This document shows, one piece after another, positions 1-12,900 of a stretch of 53,614 bases of DNA (position 1 is its first letter; every line of letters starts with the position of its first letter). The notes under the pieces were generated by a model. That model had not been told where the DNA came from, did not search any database, and saw only the letters and a program-made list of their open reading frames with translations. Location: assembly GCF_032854445.1 (NCBI RefSeq), contig NW_027018233.1:1-53614 (forward strand), written 5' to 3'. A program made the position numbers and the translations under genes. This DNA is from Liolophura sinensis. Lineage: Eukaryota > Mollusca > Polyplacophora > Chitonida > Chitonidae.

Positions 1-2170
1 GCACCATTCGATTTCTCGTCACAAAATACGTCGGATTAGCCTCTTACCAGCAGCCACTGGAACAGTTTTTCCACTTTTGCATATTTGCCTGGTCTTTTTG
101 TTAATTGAAATCGGATACACTGTACTATGCACAATCGCGACTGGTCGTTACTATATTCAACTTTTAACTATACGTTATGTGCCCTTCGGTAGCCCAGAAG
201 ACGTCAAATCTTTGGGCTAAGCCCATTTTAACTCATCCAGCAATTGTCTTACTTTTAAGTCAAGACAATCTCAATGTCTTTATCTACGTGTAGAAAAACC
301 ACACCATTCGTACATAAAAAACACAATGTACTAGATACAGTCTGCTGTAAAAAGTACAACTGATCACTGACGCACATCAATAAGGTTCTAAAAGATGCGG
401 AAATGGCCCAGGCATCGGCAGCTGTTTAAAAAATTGCAAATTTCCCTGGTTTCCATGGAGTAAGAGCCGTTGCTGGGCACGTGACTATGACATCAATGAT
501 CATTCAATTGTCGCTACAGCCAAAAGTATTGGTCGGAGAGCAACGCGGTTTGCACCATTCTCGATTTCTCGTCACAAAATACGTCGGATTAGCCTCTTAC
601 CAGCAGCACTGGAACAGTTTTTCCACTTTTGCATTTTTGCCTGGTCTTTTTTGTTAATTTGAAATCGGATACAATCTACTATGTACAATCGCGACTGGTC
701 ATTACTATATTCAACTTTTGACTGTAAGTTATGTGCCCTTCTGTAGCCCAGAAGACGTCAAATCTTTGGGCTAAGCCCATTTAACTCACCCAGGCAATTG
801 TCTTACTTCTAAGTCCAAGACAATCTCAATGTCTTTATCTACCGTGTAGAAAAACCACACCATTTGTACATAAAAAAACACAAGGTACTAGATACAGTCT
901 GCTGTAAAAAGTACAACTGATCACTGAACCACATCAATAAGGCTCTAAAAGATGCGGAATTGGCCCAGGCATCGGCAGCTGTTTAAAAAATTGCAAATTT
1001 CCCTGGTTTCCATGGAGTAAGAGCCGTTGCTGGGCACGTGACTATGACATCAATGATCATTCAATTGTCGCTACAGCCAAAAGTATTGGTCGGAGAGCAA
1101 CGCGGTTTGCACCATTCGATTTCTCGTGACAAAATACGTCGGATTAGCCTCTTACCAGCAGCACTGGAACAGTTTTTCCACTTTTGCATTTTTGCCTGGT
1201 GTTTTTGTTAATTGAAATCGGATACACTGTACTATGCACAATCGCGACTGGTCGTTACTATATTCAACTTTTAACTATACGTTATGTGCCCTTCGGTAGC
1301 CCAGAGACGTCAAATCTTTGGGCTAAGCCCATTTAACTCATCCAGCAATTGTCTTACTTTTAAGTCCAAGACAATCTCAATGTCTTTATCTACGTGTAGA
1401 AAAACCACACCATTCGTACATAAAAAAAACAATGTACTAGATACAGTCTGCTGTAAAAAGTACAACTGATCACTGACCCACATCAATCAAGGTTCTAATA
1501 GATGCGGAAAGGGCCAGGCATCGGCAGCTGTTAAAAAAATTGCATATTTCCCTGGTTTCCATGGAGTAAGAGCCGTTGCTGGGCACGTGACTATGACATC
1601 AATGATCATTCAATTGTCGCTACAGCCAAAAGTATTAGTCGGAGAGCAACGCAGTTTGCACCATTCGATTTCTCGTCACAAAATACGTCGATTAGCCTCT
1701 TACCAGCAGCACTGGAACAGTTTTTCCACTTTTGCATTTTTGCCTGGTCTTTTTGTTAATTGAAATCGGATACACTGTACTATGCACAATCGCGACTGGT
1801 CGTTACTATATTCAACTTTTAACTATACGTTATGTGCCCTTCGGTAGCCCAGAAGACGTCAAATCTTTGGGCTAAGCCCATTTAACTCATCCAGCAATTG
1901 TCTTACTTTTAAGTCCAAGACAATCTCAATGTCTTTATCTACGTGTAGAAAAACCACACCAATTTGTACATAAAAAACACAATGTACTAGATACAGTCTG
2001 CTGTAAAAAGTACAACTGATCACTGACCCACATCAATAAGGTTCTAAAAGATGCGGAATTGGCCAAGGCATCGGCAGCTGTTTAGAAAATTGCAAATTTC
2101 CCTGGTTTCCATGGAGTAAGAGCCGTTGCTGGGCACGTGACTATGACATCAATGATCATTCAATTGTCGC
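1..2170. repeat. Partial third copy of the ten-unit block (U0b to U4a)
   Basis: Order and markers match 6061-8210 and 11562-13710: GCATATTTGCC at 79, GACGCAC near 374 with GGAAATGGCCC, GACTGTAAGTT near 720, AAGGCTC near 940, ATTAGTC with CGCAGTTTG near 1637, and GGCCAAGG near 2062. The match ends between about 2062 and 2250. This copy carries many one-base indels, for example an extra C at 55, a missing C near 267, an extra TC near 560 and a missing G near 1690. Confidence 0.8.
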
Positions 2171-4440
2171 TACAGCCAAAAGTATTGGTCGGAGAGCAAC
2201 GCGGTTTGCACCATTCGATTTCTCGTGACAAAATACGTCGGATTAGCCTCTTACTAGCAGCACTGGAACAGTTTTTCCACTTTTGCATTTTTGCCTGGTC
2301 TTTTTGTTAATTGAAATCGGATACACTGTACTATGCACAATCGCGACTGGTCGTACTATATTCAACTTTTTACTATACGTTATGTGCCCTTCGGTAGCCC
2401 AGAAGACGTCAAATCTTTGGGCTAAGCCCATTTAACTCATCCAGCAATTGTCTTACTTTTAAGTCCAAGACAATCTCAATGTCTTTATCTACGTGTAGAA
2501 AAAACCACACCATTCGTACATAAAAAAACACAATGTACTAGATACAGTCTGCTGTAAAAAGTACAACTGATCAACTGAACCACATCTATAAGGCTCTAAT
2601 AGATGCGGATTGGGCCAGGCATCGGCAGCTGTTAAAAAATTGCATATTTCCCTGGTTTCCATTGAGTAGAGCCGTTGCCGGGCACGTGACTATGACATCA
2701 ATGATCATTCAATTGTGGCTACAGCCAAAAGTAATGGTCGGAGAGCAACGCGGTTTGCACCATTCGATTTCTCGTGACAAAATACGTCGGATTAGCCTCT
2801 TACCAGCAGCACTGGAACGGTTTTTCACTTTTGCATTTTTGCCTGGTCTTTTTGTTAATTTGAAATCGGATACAATCTACTATGTACAATCGCGACTGGT
2901 CATGACTATATTCAACTTATGACTATAAGTTATGTGCCCTTCTGTAGCCCAGAAGACGTCAAATCTTTGGGCTAAACCCATAAAACTCACCCAGCAATTG
3001 TCTTACTTCTAAGTCCAAGACAATCTCAATGTCTTTATCTACGTGTAGAAAAACCACACCATTTGTACATAAAAAACACAATGTACTAGATACAGTCTGC
3101 TGTAAAAAGTACAAACTGATCACTGACCCACATCAATAAGGTTCTAAAAGATGCGGAATTGGCCCAGGCATCGGCAGCTGTTTAGAAAATTGCAAATTTC
3201 CCTGGTTTCCATGGAGTAAGAGCCGTTGCTGGGCACGTGACTATGACATCAATGATCATTCAATTGTCGCTACAGCCAAAAGTATTGGTCGGAGAGCAAC
3301 GCGGTTTGCACCATTCGATTTCTCGTGACAAAATACGTCGGATTAGCCTCTTACCAGCAGCACTGGAACAGTTTTTCCACTTTTGCATTTTTGCCTGGTC
3401 TTTTTGTTAATTGAAATCGGATACACTGTACTATGCACAATCGCGACTGGTCGTTACTATATTCAACTTTTAACTATACGTTATGTGCCCTTCGGTAGCC
3501 AGAAGACGTCAAATCTTTGGGCTAAGCCCATTTAAACTCATCCAGCAATTGTCTTACTTCTAAGTCTAAGACAATCTCAATGTCTTTATCTGCGTGTAGA
3601 AAAACCACACCATTTGTACATAAAAAACACAAAGTACTAGATACAGTCTGCCTGTAAAAAGTACAACTGATCACTGACCCACATCAATAAGATTCTAAAA
3701 GATGCGAAATTGGCCCAGGCATCGGCAGCTGTTTAGAAAATTGCATATTTCCCTGGTTTCCATGGAGTAAGAGCCGTTGCTGGGCACGTGACTATGACAT
3801 CAATGATCATTCAATTGTCGCTACAGCCAAAAGTATTGGTCGGAGAGCAACGCGGTTTGCACCATTCGATTTCTCGTGACAAAATACGTCGGATTAGCCT
3901 CTTACTAGCAGCACTGGAACAGTTTTTCCACTTTTGCATTTTTGCCTGGTCTTTTTGTTAATTGAAATCGGATACACTGTACTATGCACAATCGAGACTG
4001 GTCGTTACTATATTCAACTTTTAACTATACGTTATGTGCCCTTCGGTAGCCCAGAAGACGTCAAATCTTTGGGCTAAGCCCATTTAACTCATCCAGCAAT
4101 TGTCTTACTTTTAAGTCCAAGACAATCTCAATGTCTTTATCTACGTGTAGAAAAACCACACCATTTGTACATAAAAAACACAATGTACTAGATACAGTCT
4201 GCTGTAAAAAGTACAACTGATCACTTACCCACATCAATAAGGTTCTAAAAGATGCGGAATTGGCCCAGGCATCGGCAGCTGTTTAAAAAATGGCAAATTT
4301 CCCTTTTTTCCATGGAGTAAGAGCCGTTGCTGGGCACGTGACTATGACATCAATGATCATTCAATTGTCGCTACAGCCAAAAGTATTGGTCGGAGAGCAA
4401 CGCGGTTTGCACCATTCGATTTCTCGTCACAAAATACGTC
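2171..4440. repeat. Mosaic stretch between block copies (U4b to U8a)
   Basis: About four units that are not part of the ten-unit block. The part at about 2560-3690 resembles 4760-5880 (offset 2201, four units): both begin with the CCATTGAG/GCCGGGCAC/GTGGCTACAG subtype and lead into CTGCGTGTAG with ACAAAGTAC. U7 has GATTCTAAAAGATGCGAAATTGG, otherwise seen near 27832, 29481 and 31130. U8 has a private TTCCCTTTTTTCC near 4300. No other feature is seen. Confidence 0.7.
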
Positions 4441-7400
4441 GGATTAGTCTCTTACCAGTAGCACTCGAACAGTTTTTCCACTTTTGCATTTTTGCCTGGT
4501 CTTTTTGTTAATTGAAATCGGATACACTGTACTATGCACAATCGCGACTGGTCATTATTATATTCAACTTTTGACTATACGTTATGTGCCCTTCTGTAGC
4601 CCAGAAGACGTCAAATCTTTGGGCTAAGCCCATTTAACTCACCCAGCAATTGTCTTACTTTTAAGTCCAAGACAATCTCAATGTCTTTATCTACGTGTAG
4701 AAAAACCACACCATTCGTACATAAAAAACACAATGTACTAGATACAGTCTGCTGTAAAAAGTACAACTGATCACTGAACCACATCTATAAGGCTCTAATA
4801 GATGCGGAATTGGGCCAGGCATCGGCAGCTGTTAAAAAATTGCATATTTCCCTGGTTTCCATTGAGTAAGAGCCGTTGCCGGGCACGTGACTATGACATC
4901 AATGATCATTCAATTGTGGCTACAGCCAAAAGTAATGGTCGGAGAGCAACGCGGTTTGCACCATTCGATTTCTCGTGACAAAATACGTCGGATTAGCCTC
5001 TTACCAGCAGCACTGGAACGGTTTTTCACTTTTGCATTTTTTGCCTGGTCTTTTTGTTAATTGAAATCGGATACAATCTACTATGTACAATCGCGACTGG
5101 TCATGACTATATTCAACTTTTGACTATAAGTTATGTGCCCTTCTGTAGCCCAGAAGACGTCAAATCTTTGGGCTAAACCCATAAAACTCACCCAGCAATT
5201 GTCTTACTTCTAAGTCCAAGACAATCTCAATGTCTTTATCTACGTGTAGAAAAACCACACCATTTGTACATAAAAAACACAAGGTACTAGATACAGTCTG
5301 CTGTTAAAAAGTACAACTGATCACTGACCCACATCAATAAGGTTCTAAAAGATGCGGAATTGGCCCAGGCATCGGCAGCTGTTTAAAAAATTGCAAATTT
5401 CCCTGGTTTCCATGGAGTAAGAGCCGTTGCTGGGCACGTGACTATGACATCAATGATCATTCAATTGTCGCTACAGCCAAAAGTATTGGTCGGAGAGCAA
5501 CGCGGTTTGCACCATTCGATTTCTCGTGACAAAATACGTCGGATTAGCCTCTTACCAGCAGCACTGGAACAGTTTTTCCACTTTTGCATTTTTGCCTGGT
5601 CTTTTTGTTAATTGAAATCGGATACACTGTACTATGCACAATCGCGACTGGTCGTTACTATATTCAACTTTTAACTATACGTTATGTGCCCTTCGTAGCC
5701 CAGAAGACGTCAAATCTTTGGCTAAGCCCATTTAACTCATCCAGCAATTGTCTTACTTCTAAGTCCAAGACAATCTCAATGTCTTTATCTGCGTGTAGAA
5801 AAACCACACCATTTGTACATAAAAAACACAAAGTACTAGATACAGTCTGCTGTAAAAAGTACAACTGATCACTGACCCACATCAATAAGGTTCTAATAGA
5901 TGCGGAATTGGGCCAGGCATCGGCAGCTGTTAAAAAATTGCATATTTCCCTGGTTTCCATGGAGTAAGAGCCGTTGCTGGGCACGTGACTATGACATCAA
6001 TGATCATTCAATTGTCGCTACAGCCAAAAGTATTGGTCGGAGAGCAACGCGGTTTGCACCATTCGATTTCTCGTCACAAAATACGTCGGATTAGCCTTCT
6101 TACCAGCAGCACTGGAACAGTTTTTCCACTTTTGCATATTTGCCTGGTCTTTTTGTTAATTGAAATCGGATACACTGTACTATGCACAATCGCGACTGGT
6201 CGTTACTATATTCAACTTTTAACTATACGTTATGTGCCCTTCGGTAGCCCAGAAGACGTCAAATCTTTGGGCTAAGCCCATTTAACTCATCCAGCAATTG
6301 TCTTACTTTTAAGTCCAAGACAATCTCAATGTCTTTATCTACGTGTAGAAAAACCACACCATTCGTACATAAAAAACACAATGTACTAGATACAGTCTGC
6401 TGTAAAAAGTACAACTGATCACTGACGCACATCAATAAGGTTCTAAAAGATGCGGAAATGGCCCAGGCATCGGCAGCTGTTTAAAAAATTGCAAATTTCC
6501 CTGGTTTCCATGGAGTAAGAGCCGTTGCTGGGCACGTGACTATGACATCAATGATCATTCAATTGTCGCTACAGCCAAAAGTATTGGTCGGAGAGCAACG
6601 CGGTTTGCACCATTCGATTTCTCGTCACAAAATACGTCGGATTAGCCTCTTACCAGCAGCACTGGAACAGTTTTTCCACTTTTGCATTTTTGCCTGGTCT
6701 TTTTGTTAATTTGAAATCGGATTACAATCTACTATGTACAATCGCGACTGGTCATTACTATATTCAACTTTTGACTGTAAGTTATGTGCCCTTCTGTAGC
6801 CCAGAAGACGTCAAATCTTTGGGCTAAGCCCATTTAACTCACCCAGCAATTGTCTTACTTCTAAGTCCAAGACAATCTCAATGTCTTTATCTACGTGTAG
6901 AAAAAACCCACACCATTTGTACATAAAAAACACAAGGTACTAGATACAGTCTGCTGTAAAAAGTACAACTGATCACTGAACCACATCAATAAGGCTCTAA
7001 AAGATGCGGAATTGGCCCAGGCATCGGCAGCTGTTTAAAAAATTGCAAATTTCCCTGGTTTCCATGGAGTAAGAGCCGTTGCTGGGCACGTGACTATGAC
7101 ATCAATGATCATTCAATTGTCGCTACAGCCAAAAGTATTGGTCGGAGAGCAACGCGGTTTGCACCATTCGATTTCTCGTGACAAAATACGTCGGATTAGC
7201 CTCTTACCAGCAGCACTGGAACAGTTTTTCCACTTTTGCATTTTTGCCTGGTGTTTTTGTTAATTGAAATCGGATACACTGTACTATGCACAATCGCGAC
7301 TGGTCGTTACTATATTCAACTTTTAACTATACGTTATGTGCCCTTCGGTAGCCCAGAAGACGTCAAATCTTTGGGCTAAGCCCATTTAACTCATCCAGCA

Positions 7401-9943
7401 ATTGTCTTACTTTTAAGTCCAAGACAATCTCAATGTCTTTATCTACGTGTAGAAAAACCACACCATTCGTACATAAAAAAAACAATGTACTAGATACAGT
7501 CTGCTGTAAAAAGTACAACTGATCACTGACCCACATCAATAAGGTTCTAATAGATGCGGAAATGGGCCAGGCATCGGCAGCTGTTAAAAATTGCATATTT
7601 CCCTGGTTTCCATGGAGTAAGAGCCGTTGCTGGGCACGTGACTATGACATCAATGATCATTCAATTGTCGCTACAGCCAAAAGTATTAGTCGGAGAGCAA
7701 CGCAGTTTGCACCATTCGATTTCTCGTGACAAAATACGTCGGATTAGCCTCTACCAGCAGCACTGGAACAGTTTTTCCACTTTTGCATTTTTGCTGGTCT
7801 TTTTGTTAATTGAAATCGGATACACTGTACTATGCACAATCGCGACTGGTCGTTACTATATTCAACTTTTTAACTATACGTTATGTGCCCTTCGGTAGCC
7901 CAGAAGACGTCAAATCTTTGGGCTAAGCCCATTTAACTCATCCAGCAATTGTCTTACTTTTAAGTCCAAGACAATCTCAATGTCTTTATCTACGTGTAGA
8001 AAAACCACACCATTTGTACATAAAAAACACAATGTACTAGATACAGTCTGCTGTAAAAAGTACAACTGATCACTGACCCACATCAATAAGGTTCTAAAAG
8101 ATGCGGAATTGGCCAAGGCATCGGCAGCTGTTTAGAAAATTGCAAATTTCCCTGGTTTCCATGGAGTAAGAGCCGTTGCTGGGCACGTGACTATGACATC
8201 AATGATCATTCAATTGTCGCTGCAGCCAAAAGTATTAGTCGGAGAGCAACGCGGTTTGCACCATTCGATTTCTCGTGACAAAATACGTCGGATTAGCCTC
8301 TTACCAGCAGCACTGGAACAGTTTTTCCACTTTTGCATTTTTGCCTGGTCCTTTTTGTTAATTTGAAATCGGATACAATCTACTATGTACAATCGCGACT
8401 GGTCATTACTATATTCAACTTTTGACTGTAAGTTATGTGCCCTTCTGTAGCCCAGAAGACGTCAAATCTTTGGGCTAAGCCCATTTAACTCACCCAGCAA
8501 TTGTCTTACTTCTAAGTCCAAGACAATCTCAATGTCTTTATCTACGTGTAGAAAAACCACACCTTTTGTACATAAAAAACACAAGGTACTAGATACAGTC
8601 TGCTGTAAAAAGTACAACTGATCACTGAACCACATCAATAAGGTTCTAAAAGATGCGGAATTGGCCCAGGCATCGGCAGCTGTTTAAAAAATTGCAAATT
8701 TCCCTGGTTTCCATGGAGTAAGAGCCGTTGCTGGGCACGTGACTATGACATCAATGATCATTCAATTGTCGCTACAGCCAAAAGTATTGGTCGGAGAGCA
8801 ACGCGGTTTGCACCATTCGATTTCTCGTCACAAAATACGTCGGATTAGCCTCTTACCAACAGCACTGGAACAGTTTTTCCACTTTTGCATTTTTGCCTGG
8901 TCTTTTTGTTAATTGAAATCGGATACACTGTACTATGCACAATCGAGACTGGTCGTTACGATATTCAACTTTTAACTATACGTTATGTGCCCTTCGGTAG
9001 CCCAGAAGACGTCAAATCTTTGGGCTAAGCCCATTTAACTCATCCAGCAATTGTCTTACTTTTAAGTCCAAGACAATTTCAATGTCTTTATCTACGTGTA
9101 GAAAAACCACACCATTCGTACATAAAAAACACAATGTACTAGATACAGTCTGCTGTAAAAAGTACAACTGATCACTGAACCACATTTATAAGGTTCTAAT
9201 AGATGCGAAATTGGGCCAGGCATCGGCAGCTGTTTAAAAAATTGCAAATTTCCCTGGTTTCCATGGAGTAAGAGCCGTTGCTGGGCACGTGACTATGACA
9301 TCAATGATCATTCAATTGTCGCTACAGCCAAAAGTATTGGTCGGAGAGCAACGCGGTTTGCACCATTCGATTTCTCGTCACAAAATACGTCGGATTAGCC
9401 TCTTACCAGCAGCACTGGAACAGTTTTTCCACTTTTGCATTTTTGCCTGGTCTTTTTGTTAATTTGAAATCGGATACAATCTACTATGTACCATCGCGAC
9501 TGGTCATGGCTATATTCAACTTTTGACTATAAGTTATGTGCCCTTCTGTAGCGCAGAAGACGTCAAATCTTTGGGCTAAGCCCATTTAACTCACCCAGCA
9601 ATTGTCTTACTTCTAAGTCCAAGACAATCTCAATGTCTTTATCTACGTGTAGAAAAACCACAAAATTCGTACATAAAAAACACAATGTACTAGATACAGT
9701 CTGCTGTAAAAAGTACAACTGATCACTGAACCACATCTATAAGGTTCTAATAGATGCGGAATTGGGCCAGGCATCGGCAGCTGTTTAAAAAATTTCAAAT
9801 TTCCCTGGTTTCCATGGAGTAAGAGCCGTTGCTGGGCACGTGACTATGACATCAATGATCATTCAATTGTCGCTACAGCCAAAAAGTATTGGTCGGAGAG
9901 CAACGCGGTTTGCACCATTCGATTTCTCGTCACAAAATACGTC
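4441..9943. repeat. Ten-unit higher-order block, copy 1 (5503 bases)
   Basis: It begins in U8b with the rare GGATTAGTCTC and GTAGCACTCG, and runs through U18. The same succession of variants restarts at 9944. Shared markers with copy 2 include GCCGGGCAC, CTGCGTGTAG, GCATATTTGCC, GACGCAC, GGCCAAGG, TACCAACAGC, CGAGACTGGTCGTTACG, GATGCGAAATTGGGCC and CACAAAATTCG. The copy differs from copy 2 by about 14 one-base indel sites and very few substitutions. Confidence 0.9.
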
Positions 9944-12900
9944 GGATTAGTCTCTTACCAGTAGCACTCGAACAGTTTTTCCACTTTTGCATTTTTGCCT
10001 GGTCTTTTTGTTAATTGAAATCGGATACACTGTACTATGCACAATCGCGACTGGTCATTATTATATTCAACTTTTGACTATACGTTATGTGCCCTTCTGT
10101 AGCCCAGAAGACGTCAAATCTTTGGGCTAAGCCCATTTAACTCACCCAGCAATTGTCTTACTTTTAAGTCCAAGACAATCTCAATGTCTTTATCTACGTG
10201 TAGAAAAACCACACCATTCGTACATAAAAAACACAATGTACTAGATACAGTCTGCTGTAAAAAGTACAACTGATCACTGAACCACATCTATAAGGCTCTA
10301 ATAGATGCGGAATTGGGCCAGGCATCGGCAGCTGTTAAAAAATTGCATATTTCCCTGGTTTCCATTGAGTAAGAGCCGTTGCCGGGCACGTGACTATGAC
10401 ATCAATGATCATTCAATTGTGGCTACAGCCAAAAGTAATGGTCGGAGAGCAACGCGGTTTGCACCATTCGATTTCTCGTGACAAAATACGTCGGATTAGC
10501 CTCTTACCAGCAGCACTGGAACGGTTTTTCACTTTTGCATTTTTGCCTGGTCTTTTTGTTAATTTGAAATCGGATACAATCTACTATGTACAATCGCGAC
10601 TGGTCATGACTATATTCAACTTTTGACTATAAGTTATGTGCCCTTCTGTAGCCCAGAAGACGTCAAATCTTTGGGCTAAACCCATAAAACTCACCCAGCA
10701 ATTGTCTTACTTCTAAGTCCAAGACAATCTCAATGTCTTTATCTACGTGTAGAAAAACCACACCATTTGTACATAAAAAACACAAGGTACTAGATACAGT
10801 CTGCTGTAAAAAGTACAACTGATCACTGACCCACATCAATAAGGTTCTAAAAGATGCGGAATTGGCCCAGGCATCGGCAGCTGTTTAAAAAATTGCAAAT
10901 TTCCCTGGTTTCCATGGAGTAAGAGCCGTTGCTGGGCACGTGACTATGACATCAATGATCATTCAATTGTCGCTACAGCCAAAAGTATTGGTCGGAGAGC
11001 AACGCGGTTTGCACCATTCGATTTCTCGTGACAAAATACGTCGGATTAGCCTCTTACCAGCAGCACTGGAACAGTTTTTCCACTTTTGCATTTTTGCCTG
11101 GTCTTTTTGTTAATTGAAATCGGATACACTGTACTATGCACAATCGCGACTGGTCGTTACTATATTCAACTTTTAACTATACGTTATGTGCCCTTCGGTA
11201 GCCCAGAAGACGTCAAATCTTTGGGCTAAGCCCATTTAACTCATCCAGCAATTGTCTTACTTCTAAGTCCAAGACAATCTCAATGTCTTTATCTGCGTGT
11301 AGAAAAACCACACCATTTGTACATAAAAAACACAAAGTACTAGATACAGTCTGCTGTAAAAAGTACAACTGATCACTGACCCACATCAATAAGGTTCTAA
11401 TAGATGCGGAATTGGGCCAGGCATCGGCAGCTGTTAAAAAATTGCATATTTCCCTGGTTTCCATGGAGTAAGAGCCGTTGCTGGGCACGTGACTATGACA
11501 TCAATGATCATTCAATTGTCGCTACAGCCAAAAGTATTGGTCGGAGAGCAACGCGGTTTGCACCATTCGATTTCTCGTCACAAAATACGTCGGATTAGCC
11601 TCTTACCAGCAGCACTGGAACAGTTTTTCCACTTTTGCATATTTGCCTGGTCTTTTTGTTAATTGAAATCGGATACACTGTACTATGCACAATCGCGACT
11701 GGTCGTTACTATATTCAACTTTTAACTATACGTTATGTGCCCTTCGGTAGCCCAGAAGACGTCAAATCTTTGGGCTAAGCCCATTTAACTCATCCAGCAA
11801 TTGTCTTACTTTTAAGTCCAAGACAATCTCAATGTCTTTATCTACGTGTAGAAAAACCACACCATTCGTACATAAAAAACACAATGTACTAGATACAGTC
11901 TGCTGTAAAAAGTACAACTGATCACTGACGCACATCAATAAGGTTCTAAAAGATGCGGAAATGGCCCAGGCATCGGCAGCTGTTTAAAAAATTGCAAATT
12001 TCCCTGGTTTCCATGGAGTAAGAGCCGTTGCTGGGCACGTGACTATGACATCAATGATCATTCAATTGTCGCTACAGCCAAAAGTATTGGTCGGAGAGCA
12101 ACGCGGTTTGCACCATTCGATTTCTCGTCACAAAATACGTCGGATTAGCCTCTTACCAGCAGCACTGGAACAGTTTTTCCACTTTTGCATTTTTGCCTGG
12201 TCTTTTTGTTAATTTGAAATCGGATACAATCTACTATGTACAATCGCGACTGGTCATTACTATATTCAACTTTTGACTGTAAGTTATGTGCCCTTCTGTA
12301 GCCCAGAAGACGTCAAATCTTTGGGCTAAGCCCATTTAACTCACCCAGCAATTGTCTTACTTCTAAGTCCAAGACAATCTCAATGTCTTTATCTACGTGT
12401 AGAAAAACCACACCATTTGTACATAAAAAACACAAGGTACTAGATACAGTCTGCTGTAAAAAGTACAACTGATCACTGAACCACATCAATAAGGCTCTAA
12501 AAGATGCGGAATTGGCCCAGGCATCGGCAGCTGTTTAAAAAATTGCAAATTTCCCTGGTTTCCATGGAGTAAGAGCCGTTGCTGGGCACGTGACTATGAC
12601 ATCAATGATCATTCAATTGTCGCTACAGCCAAAAGTATTGGTCGGAGAGCAACGCGGTTTGCACCATTCGATTTCTCGTGACAAAATACGTCGGATTAGC
12701 CTCTTACCAGCAGCACTGGAACAGTTTTTCCACTTTTGCATTTTTGCCTGGTGTTTTTGTTAATTGAAATCGGATACACTGTACTATGCACAATCGCGAC
12801 TGGTCGTTACTATATTCAACTTTTAACTATACGTTATGTGCCCTTCGGTAGCCCAGAAGACGTCAAATCTTTGGGCTAAGCCCATTTAACTCATCCAGCA

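Noticed and set aside
1-10. Window start at GCACCATTCG as a possible array boundary
   Set aside because: It is just the middle of a normal unit (offset about 78), so it reflects window cutting.
7554-7898. 114-residue open frame on the plus strand, longest in the window
   Set aside because: It exists only because of one-base gaps near 7588, 7752 and 7794 that are absent from the duplicate at about 13050-13400. It lies inside satellite, with no known domain.
11213-11488. 91-residue minus-strand frame recurring in several units (12863, 20539, 29300, 36997)
   Set aside because: It recurs because the unit recurs. It is open only in units with GTTA instead of GTTTA, and shows no sign of selection on codons. 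Unit length of 550 is not a multiple of three.
11404-11598. 64-residue plus-strand frame found in more than fifteen units
   Set aside because: It overlaps the minus-strand frames, depends on the same one-base length class and resembles no protein family I know. I treat it as non-coding.
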